In this document: positions 1 to 8,623 of the stretch, piece by piece
Position numbering within the stretch: the stretch's first letter is position 1
Layout of the letters: the number at the start of each line of letters is the position of its first letter
Assembly: GCF_029892565.1 (NCBI RefSeq)
Contig: NZ_JARXVH010000024.1
Span: 44,357 to 108,356, forward strand
Reading direction: 5' to 3'
Source of the DNA: Streptomyces pseudovenezuelae
GTDB lineage: Bacteria > Actinomycetota > Actinomycetes > Streptomycetales > Streptomycetaceae
DNA length: 64,000 nucleotides
Translations under genes and position numbers: made by a program
The notes under the pieces: model-generated
What the model saw: only the letters and a program-made list of their open reading frames with translations
What the model was told of the DNA's origin: nothing
Database searches by the model: none

Positions 1-1
1 G

Positions 2-631
2 CTGGCCGGCTTTGAAGTGATTCCGGTCGAAGCCGGCGGCCAGGCCCTGGAAGCGGTCCGCGACAAGCGCCCCGATCTGATTGTCCTGGACGTGATGCTG
101 CCCGACTTCGACGGCTTCGAGGTCGCACGCCGCCTGCGCGAGCATCCCTCCGGTTCCGGAAGCGGGCACCCGCCGATCCTCTTCCTGACGGCCCGGGATG
201 CAGCCGAGGACCGCATCAGCGGTCTGCGGGCCGGGGGGGACGACTACGTGACCAAGCCTTTCAACCTCGAGGAACTCATCCTGCGCATTCAGGCCGTGCT
301 GCGCCGCACCAGCGGCCGCCGGCCCGATGGGCTCTTGGCTGTCGATGACCTGGAACTCGATGTCGACAGCCACCAGGTGACGCGAGGCGGCGAGCCGGTG
401 CAGCTGTCTCCGACCGAATTCAACCTGCTGCGCGTGCTGATGCAAAACGCTGGGCAGGTCCTGTCCAGGGATCAGCTCCTAGACCAAGTCTGGCACTACG
501 ACTTCGACGGCGACGACTCCATCGTCGCCTCCTACATTAGCTACCTACGCCGCAAAATCGACACCGGCGAACCGAAGCTGATCCACACGGTGCGCGGCAC
601 CGGCTACGTCCTGCGCCGGCCCCGCTCATGA
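2..631 (+). CDS. OmpR-family response regulator, 5' end outside window
   Basis: This is a two-component response regulator that would be phosphorylated by the kinase encoded next. The frame is open from base 2, so the N-terminus lies outside the window. The receiver domain shows the phospho-acceptor Asp in LDVMLPD and the switch Lys in TKPF. A C-terminal OmpR/PhoB winged helix follows from about residue 115, ending in the HTVRGTGYVL motif. Its stop overlaps the next start (ATGA at 628), which suggests translational coupling. The GTG at 17 is internal to the receiver and is not the true start. Confidence 0.93.
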   Translation: MAGFEVIPVEAGGQALEAVRDKRPDLIVLDVMLPDFDGFEVARRLREHPSGSGSGHPPILFLTARDAAEDRISGLRAGGDDYVTKPFNLEELILRIQAVLRRTSGRRPDGLLAVDDLELDVDSHQVTRGGEPVQLSPTEFNLLRVLMQNAGQVLSRDQLLDQVWHYDFDGDDSIVASYISYLRRKIDTGEPKLIHTVRGTGYVLRRPRS

Positions 632-2145
632 GCACCGCCTCCACACGCGGGCCAATCAGCCGTCTGTCGCTGCGCGGGCGGGTCGTGGCCATCACGTTGC
701 TGCTGGTCATCGCCGCCCTGCTGGCCAGCAACGCCCTACTCGTCACCCTGCTGCAACAGCAACTGGTGCAGCAACTGGATGACCGGCTGCGCACCGCTGC
801 CACGACTGCGGCACGGCTGTCGAACACGGAAGACACGCCCGGCGGGACGGCACCGGAGACGCGCGACGCGGTGGAGCGCGACCTGACGGGCGATGTCTAC
901 GTCGCCTACCTCGATGCCGAAGGGCATCTGCGTCATACGCTGCGTCCGGCCACCCATGGCACCCCACAACTTCCGGTCCTCGACACCGCAGCGATCGCGG
1001 CCCGCGACCAGCACCCCTTTCAGGTCCCGGGCAAGGGTGACGGCGATGAGTGGCGTGTCATCGCTGCCCCGTTGGCCGCCGACCACGACACCAACGTAGC
1101 CAAGGGCGGCAGCGTCGTCGTGGCCGGTTCCCTGGCGCCGGTCCACACGACGATCCGGCACCTGGGCGTGTGGATGCTGGTGATCGATTCCCTGGTGCTC
1201 GTCTGCTTGGGCATCATCGCCTGGTTCGCCGTGCGGGCCGGTCTGCGGCCGCTGCGGCGCATCGAGACGACGGCAGCGGCCATCGCGGGCGGGGATCTGT
1301 CCAGCCGTGTCCCGCAGCCGGCCACGACCCGCACCGAACTGGGCCGGCTGTCCGCCGCGCTCAACGGAATGCTGGACCGTATCGAAGCCGGCGACGCCGC
1401 CCGCGCCGCCACCAACGAGCGCATGCGCACCTTCGTCGCGGACGCCAGCCACGAACTGCGCACCCCGCTGTTCGGGATCAAAGGCTTCACCGAGCTGTAT
1501 CGGATGGGTGGCATGCCAGAGCGCGCCGATGTCGATGCCGCCATGAGCCGTATCGAACGCGAAGCGGCCCGCCTCGTCCGCATTGTCGAGGACCTGCTGC
1601 TGCTCGCCAGGCTCGACGAAGACGCCACCGCTGACGTGCATCTGACCCTTCGTCTCACCCCCATGGACCTGCGCACTCTGGCTGCCGACGCCCTGCACGA
1701 CCTACGGGCATTAGCCCCCGAACGTCCCATCACCCTGACCGGCCCGGACGGCGGTCCGCCCGGTGGCGCCCCCGTTCTGGGCGACGAGTCCCGACTGCGA
1801 CAGGTCACCTCCAATCTCGTCGGCAACGCCATCGCCCACACCCCGCCCGGCACGCCGGTACGCATCGGTGTCGGCACGCTAGAGGATCAGGCAGTCCTTG
1901 AGCTGAGCGATGAGGGGCCAGGAATCGCGGCCGAGCAGGCCGCCCACGTCTTCGACCGTTTCTACCGTGCCGACACCGCTCGCGGCCGTACACAGACCGG
2001 CGGTGCCGGTCTGGGACTGTCCATCGTCCGCTCCCTGGTGACCGCTCACCGCGGCCGTGTTGAGGTTCGCTCTGGGCCAGGGGAGGGCGCCACGTTCCGC
2101 GTCCTGCTGCCGTTGCATCCCGACAGCTCCGTTAGCAATTCCTGA
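628..2145 (+). CDS. Two-component sensor histidine kinase (HAMP, HisKA, HATPase)
   Basis: This membrane kinase of 505 residues pairs with the upstream OmpR regulator. Transmembrane segments lie at about residues 19-42 and 179-202, enclosing an extracellular sensor of roughly 135 residues. A HAMP linker follows at about 200-255. The phospho-acceptor His275 sits in the H-box ASHELRTPL. The ATPase domain carries an N-box (NLVGNAIAHT), a G1 box (DEGPGI) and a G2 box (GAGLGLSIV). Length and layout are normal for the family. The ligand cannot be read from the sequence. The next gene downstream is an MMPL transporter, a possible target of the pair. Confidence 0.93.
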   Translation: MSTASTRGPISRLSLRGRVVAITLLLVIAALLASNALLVTLLQQQLVQQLDDRLRTAATTAARLSNTEDTPGGTAPETRDAVERDLTGDVYVAYLDAEGHLRHTLRPATHGTPQLPVLDTAAIAARDQHPFQVPGKGDGDEWRVIAAPLAADHDTNVAKGGSVVVAGSLAPVHTTIRHLGVWMLVIDSLVLVCLGIIAWFAVRAGLRPLRRIETTAAAIAGGDLSSRVPQPATTRTELGRLSAALNGMLDRIEAGDAARAATNERMRTFVADASHELRTPLFGIKGFTELYRMGGMPERADVDAAMSRIEREAARLVRIVEDLLLLARLDEDATADVHLTLRLTPMDLRTLAADALHDLRALAPERPITLTGPDGGPPGGAPVLGDESRLRQVTSNLVGNAIAHTPPGTPVRIGVGTLEDQAVLELSDEGPGIAAEQAAHVFDRFYRADTARGRTQTGGAGLGLSIVRSLVTAHRGRVEVRSGPGEGATFRVLLPLHPDSSVSNS

Positions 2146-2262
2146 GGACCGCCTGGTAACCCCTCGGCCAGCTGCTGCGGACAGCCGGCCGTAGCCGACG
2201 CATAGCCGATTCCCAAGAACAGCCGATGGCGTGCCCCAGGTGTGTCGCCGTTCTGTTCGCGC

Positions 2263-2290
2263 GTCACCCTGCCGTTCGCGGCAGGGTGAC
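2263..2290 (+). terminator. Stem-loop after kinase gene
   Basis: A perfect 11-bp inverted repeat (GTCACCCTGCC / GGCAGGGTGAC) with a 6-base loop lies 118 bases past the kinase stop. There is no T-tract, as is common in high-GC actinobacteria. It probably ends the two-component transcript before the MMPL gene. Confidence 0.5.
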
Positions 2291-2429
2291 TACCCGCGGG
2301 AGATGAGACACCCGCCGAGTCCTACTTGTTTTTCAGTACAGGGGATTGTCGAAACGGCCGACGACATGGAGAGGCCGGCCCGCCAGGGTGAGAGACGTTC
2401 CCGATATCCAGATATGGAGATGTCCTTTC

Positions 2430-4688
2430 ATGGCGACTTTCTTGCATCGGGTGGGCCGATGGGCCTTCCGGAAGCGCCGCATAGTGGTGCTGGCCTGGGT
2501 GGCGGTGCTGGCCGCCGTGTTCCTCGGGGCTTCCAGCGCATCCGAGGCACCGGACGACTCGTCTTCCATGCCCGGCATCGAATCCCAGCAGGCGTTCGAC
2601 CTGATCAATAAGCGATTCCCGGGCGCCGAGGCGGACGGTGCCGAGGCCCGCATCGTGTTCGTCGCGGAACACGGTCAGCACGTCACCGCCGCAGCCAACC
2701 GCTCGGCCATCGGCAAACTCGTTGCCGCGGTGGCCGACGGGTCACAGGTCGCCGGCGCGACCAGCCCCTTCGACACGAACGCGGTCGGCAAGGATAAGTC
2801 GACGGCGTACGCCACCGTCACCTACAAGGTCGAGAGTGACGATCTCACCGATGCCAGCAAGACGGACCTGACCAAGGCAGTCGAGCAGGCCCGGGATGCG
2901 GGTCTGACCGTCGAGGTCGGAGGCTCCGCGCTGGAGACCGATGCAGGGCAAGGCCTGGGAGAGGTACTCGGCGTTCTCGTCGCCGCGGTGGTGCTGCTGA
3001 TCACCTTCGGTTCACTCGCCGCCGCCGGCCTGCCGCTGCTGACCGCCATCCTCGGCGTCTGTGTCAGCCTGGCCGGGATCACCGCCGTGAGCAGCGCCTT
3101 CGGATTTTCCTCGACGGTGGGTGAACTGGCGATGATGCTCGGCCTCGCCGTCGGCATCGACTACTCCCTGTTCGTGGTCTCCCGCTACCGGGAAGAGCGG
3201 GCCAAGGGACATCAGCCGCAGGAGGCGGCTGCCCTGGCCGCGGGCACGGCCGGGAGTGCGGTCGTCTTCGCCGGGCTCACCGTCGTCATCGCTCTGCTGG
3301 GCCTCTCCGTGGTCGGCGTCCCGATGCTCACCAAGATGGGTATCGGCTCGGCAGGCGCAGTCCTGGTCGGAGTCCTGGTCGCCCTGACCGCAGTGCCGGC
3401 GCTCCTGGGCTTTTGGCCCAATGCGGTGCTCTCTCGCCGTGATCGCAAGGGCGGACGTCCCACCCCCAACACACTCTTCAGCCGCATCGGCAGGACCAAG
3501 AAGGCCGGCACAAGTACGAAGGCCGCCCGGGGTGTTCGCTGGGCGCAGTTCGTGGTGCGCCGGCCGCTGCCGGTACTGCTCCTGTCCGTGATCGGCCTCG
3601 GGGCGCTCGCGGTGCCGTCACTGGACCTGCGGATGGGCATGCCCGGCGACGAGGCCAAGTCGACCGCAACCACGGAGCGCCGCGCCTACGACGCGCTCGC
3701 CGAGGGTTTCGGCCCGGGCTTCAACGGCCCGCTGACCGTGGTCGTCGATGCCAAGAAGGCCGATGACCCGAAGACAGCCGTGACAGCGGTCTCCGCGAAG
3801 CTCGCCGGCACCAAGGGAATCGTCTCCGTCTCGCCGGCACGCTTCAACAAGGCGAAGGACACGGCAGTGATCTCCGCCGTCCCCTCGACCGCGCCCAGCA
3901 GCCAGCAGACACAGGATCTGGTGCACACCATCCGCAGCGAGCGCAGCGCGGTGGAGTCGGCCACCGGCGCCGACTTCAAGGTCACCGGCACCACCGCCCT
4001 GAACATCGACGTGGGCCAGAAGATGCAGGACGCCCTCATTCCCTACCTCGCGGTCGTCGTCGGTCTCGCCTTCCTCCTCCTGATGTTGGTCTTCCGTTCG
4101 ATCCTGGTGCCGCTCAAGGCCGCGCTCGGCTTCTTGCTGTCGGTCGGCGCGGCCCTCGGCGCGATCGTCACGGTCTTCCAGCAGGGCCACGGCGCCGGTT
4201 TCTTCGGCGTCGACGAGACCGGTCCGATCATGAGCACCATGCCCATCTTCCTGGTGGGTATCGTCTTCGGCCTCGCCATGGACTATCAGGTCTTCCTGGT
4301 CTCCCGGATCCGCGAGGCGCACATCCACGGAGAGAAGCCCGGCCAGGCCGTCGTCACCGGCTTCCGGCACAGCGCCCACGTCGTGGGGGCAGCAGCGCTG
4401 ATCATGATGGCGGTGTTCGGCGGATTCATGACGGGCGGCGAATCCATGGTCAAGATGGTCGGCTTCGGGCTGGCCAGCGCCGTCTTCTTCGACGCCTTCG
4501 TCGTTCGTATGGCATTCGTGCCCGCGGTCCTGGCACTCCTCGGCAAGCGCGCTTGGTGGCTGCCGAAATGGCTGGACCGACTGCTGCCCCGCGTTGACGT
4601 CGAGGGCGAAGCCCTCACCAAGCAGGCACACACACCGCGCGACTCGTCTGACAACGACGATCGACGGACCCCCATGAGGGTCGTCTGA
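2430..4688 (+). CDS. MMPL/RND-family membrane transporter (copy 1)
   Basis: This is a 752-residue MMPL-type transporter of the RND superfamily, a family that exports lipids, polyketides or drugs. The first transmembrane helix lies at about residues 17-36. It is followed by an extracytoplasmic domain, a block of helices, a second large domain and a second block of helices. The two signature motifs (AVGIDYSLF and LAMDYQVFL) carry the conserved Asp-Tyr pairs linked to proton coupling. I chose ATG 2430 because GGAGA lies just upstream and the protein then begins with a typical positively charged MMPL N-terminus; the open frame itself extends back to 2346. A paralogue lies at 11025-13247. Confidence 0.92.
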   Translation: MATFLHRVGRWAFRKRRIVVLAWVAVLAAVFLGASSASEAPDDSSSMPGIESQQAFDLINKRFPGAEADGAEARIVFVAEHGQHVTAAANRSAIGKLVAAVADGSQVAGATSPFDTNAVGKDKSTAYATVTYKVESDDLTDASKTDLTKAVEQARDAGLTVEVGGSALETDAGQGLGEVLGVLVAAVVLLITFGSLAAAGLPLLTAILGVCVSLAGITAVSSAFGFSSTVGELAMMLGLAVGIDYSLFVVSRYREERAKGHQPQEAAALAAGTAGSAVVFAGLTVVIALLGLSVVGVPMLTKMGIGSAGAVLVGVLVALTAVPALLGFWPNAVLSRRDRKGGRPTPNTLFSRIGRTKKAGTSTKAARGVRWAQFVVRRPLPVLLLSVIGLGALAVPSLDLRMGMPGDEAKSTATTERRAYDALAEGFGPGFNGPLTVVVDAKKADDPKTAVTAVSAKLAGTKGIVSVSPARFNKAKDTAVISAVPSTAPSSQQTQDLVHTIRSERSAVESATGADFKVTGTTALNIDVGQKMQDALIPYLAVVVGLAFLLLMLVFRSILVPLKAALGFLLSVGAALGAIVTVFQQGHGAGFFGVDETGPIMSTMPIFLVGIVFGLAMDYQVFLVSRIREAHIHGEKPGQAVVTGFRHSAHVVGAAALIMMAVFGGFMTGGESMVKMVGFGLASAVFFDAFVVRMAFVPAVLALLGKRAWWLPKWLDRLLPRVDVEGEALTKQAHTPRDSSDNDDRRTPMRVV

Positions 4689-4700
4689 CGCACGCGCTGA

Positions 4701-4738
4701 CCGGGCCGCTCGCATTCAAAAGCCCGCGAGCGGCCCGG
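4701..4738 (+). terminator. Stem-loop terminator after MMPL copy 1
   Basis: Perfect 13-bp arms (CCGGGCCGCTCGC / GCGAGCGGCCCGG) with a 12-base A-rich loop begin 13 bases after the MMPL stop. It likely separates the transporter from the following two-component operon. Confidence 0.7.
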
Positions 4739-4800
4739 ATCGGGTCGCAAACCCTGCCCACCTCCTCACGCCGCCGGTCACGGCAGCTAGGAGAAAGCCC

Positions 4801-5964
4801 ATGGTCATCCACCTGCGACGTCACGCCGACCGGCACCCCCGCCTCGTCGAAGCGGCCTTCCTCCTGCTCATCTATGCGGCCACCAGCAACCAGTACCGCC
4901 GGGCCGGCACCGACACCATGTGGTGGCCGGGCTTCGCCCTTGCCGCAGTCACCTGTACGACCCTGCTGGCACGCCGGCGCCGCCCCGGCACCGTCGTCGT
5001 CCTCACCACCCTCGCCACCGCCGTCGCGGGCGCCCAGGGCAGCACCTTCGGCCCCCTCCTGCTGCTCCCGGTCATCGTCGCGCTGTACGAACTGACTCTG
5101 CAGGCGTCTCAGCGGACCATCCGCACCCACTGCCTCCTGGTTGCTGTCATCCTCCTGCCCACCGCACTGCTCTGGGATTCGGAGGACAAACCCTGGGCGA
5201 ACGAGGCGGTGAGCCTGGCCTTCTGGATCCTGCTGCCCATCCTGCACGGATCGGCAGTGCGAGCGCGCCGCGCGTACCTGGACACCGTCCGCACACGCGC
5301 CGAGGACGCCGAACGCACCCGCTACGAGGAAGCACAACACCGCGTCACCGAAGAACGCATCCGCATCGCCCGAGAACTGCACGACGTGGTCGCCCACCAC
5401 ATGGCCCTCGCCAACGCCCAAGCCGGCACAGCCGCCCACCTGTTCTCCACCCACCCCGCGCAGGCCGGCCAAATCCTCACCGAACTCACCGGCACGACCA
5501 CAGCCGCACTGCGCGAACTGGAGGCAACCGTAGGCCTGTTGCGCCAGCCTGAGACCGCCGAGGAATCACTGAATCCCGCACCCGGACTTGAGCGGCTGCC
5601 TGACCTGGTCGCTGCCTTCGCCGCCGCCGCACTGCACATCACCATCGCTGTCGACGGCCCCGTTCAGCCCCTGTCGGCAGGGGTGGACCTGACCGCCTTC
5701 CGCATTGTGCAGGAAGCCCTGACCAACGTCGCCAAACACACCGCGGTGAACACAGCACATATCCATCTCGCCTACGCCCAAGAGCAGTTGACGATCACCG
5801 TGAGCGATGACGGCAACCCGATCACGCCCCCGCGCGCACCCGGCGGCGGCTTCGGTCTCATCGGCATGCGAGAACGCGCTCAGTCCGCCGGAGGCCGCCT
5901 TCGTGCGGGGCGTCGCCCGGAAGGCGGCTTCGCCGTCACGGCCGAACTCCCCATCAGTATCTGA
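4801..5964 (+). CDS. NarL-type sensor histidine kinase (HisKA_3)
   Basis: A 387-residue membrane kinase. About four hydrophobic helices occupy residues 15-150, without a large extracellular domain. A coiled segment leads to the HisKA_3 dimerisation box with the phospho-acceptor His in RIARELHDVVAHH, and a HATPase domain ends with the GFGLIGMRER motif. It is preceded by AGGAGA. The paired LuxR-type regulator starts 16 bases downstream. The layout is that of intramembrane-sensing actinobacterial kinases, which often respond to envelope stress; the signal here is unknown. Confidence 0.92.
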   Translation: MVIHLRRHADRHPRLVEAAFLLLIYAATSNQYRRAGTDTMWWPGFALAAVTCTTLLARRRRPGTVVVLTTLATAVAGAQGSTFGPLLLLPVIVALYELTLQASQRTIRTHCLLVAVILLPTALLWDSEDKPWANEAVSLAFWILLPILHGSAVRARRAYLDTVRTRAEDAERTRYEEAQHRVTEERIRIARELHDVVAHHMALANAQAGTAAHLFSTHPAQAGQILTELTGTTTAALRELEATVGLLRQPETAEESLNPAPGLERLPDLVAAFAAAALHITIAVDGPVQPLSAGVDLTAFRIVQEALTNVAKHTAVNTAHIHLAYAQEQLTITVSDDGNPITPPRAPGGGFGLIGMRERAQSAGGRLRAGRRPEGGFAVTAELPISI

Positions 5965-5980
5965 CCAGAGAGTAAGTGCT

Positions 5981-6652
5981 ATGACGATCCGCATATTGAT
6001 TGCCGACGACCAGGCCCTGCTGCGAGCAACCTTCCGGGTGCTGATCGACTCCTGCGACGACCTGGAAGTCGTCGACGAGGCTGCCAACGGGCAGCAAGCC
6101 ATTACGCTCGCCGGCATCCACCGCCCGGACATCGTCCTCATGGACATCCGCATGCCCGGCACCGACGGACTGGCCGCGACCGCCGCCATCTGCGCCCAGC
6201 CCGAACTGCAGGCCACACGCGTCCTCATCCTCACCACGTTCCAAACCGACGAGCACGTCGCCCACGCCCTGCGCCTCGGCGCGAGCGGCTTCCTCGGCAA
6301 GAACACCACCGCCGACGCCTTCCTCGATGGCATCCGCACGGTCGCCTCCGGTGACGCCTTGCTGTCACCCCTAGCCACCCGCTCACTGATCACCCGCTTC
6401 CTCGCCACCCCCGCTCCCAGCTCCGGCGCCCCCGACCCCGAGCAATTCGGCAGCCTCACTCCGCGAGAGCGCGAGGTGCTGGCCCTGGTTGCGGAAGGCA
6501 AATCCAACGACGAGATCGCCGACGCACTGTTCCTCAGCCCCCTGACCGTCCGCACCCACGTCCAACGGGCCAAAACCAAGACAGATGCCCGCGATCGCGC
6601 ACAGCTCGTCGCCTTCGCCTACCAGGCCGGCCTTGTACAACCGGCGAGGTGA
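5981..6652 (+). CDS. NarL/LuxR-family response regulator
   Basis: A 223-residue regulator and partner of the kinase just upstream. The receiver begins IRILIADDQAL; the phospho-acceptor Asp is in VLMDIRMPG. The C-terminal GerE helix-turn-helix has LTPREREVLALVAEG and LTVRTHVQRAKTK. The ATG at 5981 is chosen because it gives the standard receiver N-terminus; the frame stays open further upstream inside the kinase gene but that part is not receiver-like. A GTGA overlap with a small downstream ORF occurs at 6649. Confidence 0.93.
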   Translation: MTIRILIADDQALLRATFRVLIDSCDDLEVVDEAANGQQAITLAGIHRPDIVLMDIRMPGTDGLAATAAICAQPELQATRVLILTTFQTDEHVAHALRLGASGFLGKNTTADAFLDGIRTVASGDALLSPLATRSLITRFLATPAPSSGAPDPEQFGSLTPREREVLALVAEGKSNDEIADALFLSPLTVRTHVQRAKTKTDARDRAQLVAFAYQAGLVQPAR

Positions 6653-6852
6653 CCGACAACGCGGAGGCAGGCGCCCTCCCGACGCCCGGGGACGCCGACA
6701 AGCCGGCCCCGTCCTCGCAGTGTTCGCCCACATACGCCGCACAACAGGGCTGCAATCTCGTGCCCCGGCCGCCGCGCCCGCTGGCACCGGACATGCCCTG
6801 TCCTGACCGACGTTCAAGCCCCACTCAGAAGACGGGACACACGGCATCATGA
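6649..6852 (+). CDS. Small ORF of unknown function linking regulator and hydrolase
   Basis: A possible 67-residue, proline-rich protein with no recognisable domain. Its GTG overlaps the regulator stop (GTGA) and its stop overlaps the start of the next gene (ATGA at 6849), so it is joined at both ends by 4-base overlaps. Codon bias is weaker than in its neighbours. It may be a real coupled ORF or only a leader for the hydrolase. Confidence 0.25.
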   Translation: MTDNAEAGALPTPGDADKPAPSSQCSPTYAAQQGCNLVPRPPRPLAPDMPCPDRRSSPTQKTGHTAS

Positions 6853-7781
6853 CTCACCTACGCGTCGTCCTGATCGGCATTCTCCTGTCCGTGGTAGCCC
6901 TGACCGCCGCCGTCGCCGAGACCCATATGGACAGCGACACTGCTGGGCACAGCGACCTGCAGGGCCCCTATGTCGCTCTCGGCGACTCCTACACTTCCGG
7001 TCCACGCATACCAGCTCAGAGCGGCAAACCCGCTGGCTGTGACCGCTCCGACCATAACTACCCGGCGTTGGTCACCGCCCAGCTCAAGCTCAAACCGGGC
7101 ATGTTCCGCGACATGAGCTGCAGCGGCGCAACGACAGTGGACTTCACCTCGTCTCAGTCCACCGACAACGGCCGCAATCCCGCACAGCTCTCCGCCCTTT
7201 CCAGCCGAACCCGACTGGTCACCGTCGGTATCGGAGGCAATGACATCGGCTTCAGCAGCATGCTGACCCGCTGCCTCACAATGGGAACGGCATACAAGAT
7301 CATCATTCGCAGCAAGGACGTCTCGGTGGATGCTCCCTGCCGAGATCGCTACGTCAAGGACGGCACCGACAGTACGCAGCAGCGGATGACAGCTCTGGGA
7401 ACCGCACTGTCCGACCTGATGAAAGAGATCAGGCAGCGTGCGCCCAAGGCGCATATCTATATCGTCGGCTACCCCGCGATCCTGCCGCCCGGCGGCACGG
7501 GATGCGGACGCAGGCTTCCCCTTGCTCCCGGCGATATTGCCTACCTGCGGGAGAGGGAGGAACAGCTCAACAAGGCACTGCGCCAACAGGCCCGGACTGC
7601 TGACGCCACGTACGTGGACACCTACACGGAATCCCGGAAGCACAGCGCCTGTTCAGCCAGGGACACACGATGGGTCGAGCCACTGATCCCCAGTAACCCG
7701 GCAGCACCGGTACACCCCAACGCTCGCGGACAACGTGCAATCACACAGATCGTCCTGCGCGCCATGAGGGCGGCACAGTGA
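6849..7781 (+). CDS. Secreted SGNH/GDSL-family hydrolase
   Basis: A 310-residue secreted esterase or lipase. A short signal peptide (residues 1-23, ILLSVVALTAAVAE) is followed by block I GDSYTSG with the nucleophile Ser47. The block III motif is GGNDIGF, and the C-terminal His lies in VHPNARGQ. Several Cys residues fit the disulfide pattern of Streptomyces secreted SGNH lipases. It sits directly after a NarL-type two-component pair and could be part of the same transcript. The substrate cannot be inferred. Confidence 0.88.
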   Translation: MTHLRVVLIGILLSVVALTAAVAETHMDSDTAGHSDLQGPYVALGDSYTSGPRIPAQSGKPAGCDRSDHNYPALVTAQLKLKPGMFRDMSCSGATTVDFTSSQSTDNGRNPAQLSALSSRTRLVTVGIGGNDIGFSSMLTRCLTMGTAYKIIIRSKDVSVDAPCRDRYVKDGTDSTQQRMTALGTALSDLMKEIRQRAPKAHIYIVGYPAILPPGGTGCGRRLPLAPGDIAYLREREEQLNKALRQQARTADATYVDTYTESRKHSACSARDTRWVEPLIPSNPAAPVHPNARGQRAITQIVLRAMRAAQ

Positions 7782-7837
7782 GCTTCTCCGGCTTGGGGAC
7801 CGACGGACGACCTGGTCGTCATCGCTGCTTCCCCGCG

Positions 7838-7865
7838 TCCGGCTTTCGCACCGCGGTGCGCCGGA
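7838..7865. terminator. Stem-loop between convergent genes
   Basis: TCCGGC/GCCGGA arms enclose the palindrome CGCACCGCGGTGCG. It lies between the hydrolase (plus) and a response regulator (minus), so it is placed to stop transcription from both sides. Confidence 0.4.
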
Positions 7866-7942
7866 GACGTCCCGGGAGCCTGCATGTGCACCGTCCATAT
7901 GGTTTCCTCGAGCTGACCGACACTATCCATGAATGGTGGTGG

Positions 7943-8623
7943 TCAGTTCGCGGGAGTGCTGCCGGGGCGGATCAGTCCGGTCTCGTAGGCGAGGATGACC
8001 AACTGGGCCCGTCCGCGGACGCGGAGTTTCGTCATGGCCCGGTTGACGTGGGTTTTGGCGGTCAGGGGAGACACATACAGCCGGTTGGCGATGTCCTGGT
8101 TGGACAGTCCGGAGGCGACCAGGGTGAGGACTTCGCGTTCTCGGTCGGTCAGCACGTCGAGCGCCGTCGCGGGGACCGGCTGGGGAGGGTCTGGTTCGCT
8201 GAGGAAGCGGTTGATCAGGCTGCGGGTGGCGCCCGGCGACAGCAGTGCTTCGCCTGCGGCCACGGTTCGGATGCCGGCGAGCAAGTCGGTGGGATCGACG
8301 CCCTTGTTCAGGAAACCGCTGGCGCCCGCGCGCAGGGCCAGGAGTACGTTCTCGTCCATCTCGAAGGTGGTGAGGATGAGGACCCGGACTCCGGCGAGGG
8401 AATCGTCGCCGGTGATGGCCTTGGTGGCTGCGAGTCCGTCCATGACGGGCATTCGGATGTCCATCAAGACGACGTCGGCGCGGGCGTCGCGCACCAGCTT
8501 GATGGCGTCGCAGCCGTTGCCGGCCTGGCCGACCACTTGCAGGTCGTCCGCGGAGTCGATCAGGGCGTGGAAGCCTGCCCGGATGAGGGCCTGGTCGTCG
8601 GCCAGTACTACCCGGATCGTCAT
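7943..8623 (-). CDS. NarL/LuxR-family response regulator
   Basis: A 226-residue regulator whose receiver begins IRVVLADDQALIR. The phospho-acceptor Asp is in VLMDIRMPV, the switch Lys lies in LNKGV, and a C-terminal LuxR helix-turn-helix has LTDREREVLTLVASG. Its ATG overlaps the stop of the kinase gene at 8620 (ATGA), so the pair is translationally coupled. It resembles the regulator at 5981 closely enough to suggest a duplicated kinase/regulator module. Confidence 0.93.
   Translation of the reverse strand: MTIRVVLADDQALIRAGFHALIDSADDLQVVGQAGNGCDAIKLVRDARADVVLMDIRMPVMDGLAATKAITGDDSLAGVRVLILTTFEMDENVLLALRAGASGFLNKGVDPTDLLAGIRTVAAGEALLSPGATRSLINRFLSEPDPPQPVPATALDVLTDREREVLTLVASGLSNQDIANRLYVSPLTAKTHVNRAMTKLRVRGRAQLVILAYETGLIRPGSTPAN

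Noticed and set aside
736..1698. Long minus-strand frame opposite the histidine kinase
   Set aside because: It is a shadow of the kinase gene. GC-rich coding DNA leaves other frames open, and the peptide is low in hydrophobic order and rich in Gly/Arg/Gln.
3618..4715. Minus-strand 365-codon frame opposite MMPL copy 1
   Set aside because: Its composition (His/Asp/Glu/Gln-rich) is the antisense pattern of a transporter gene; there is no ribosome-binding site or family.
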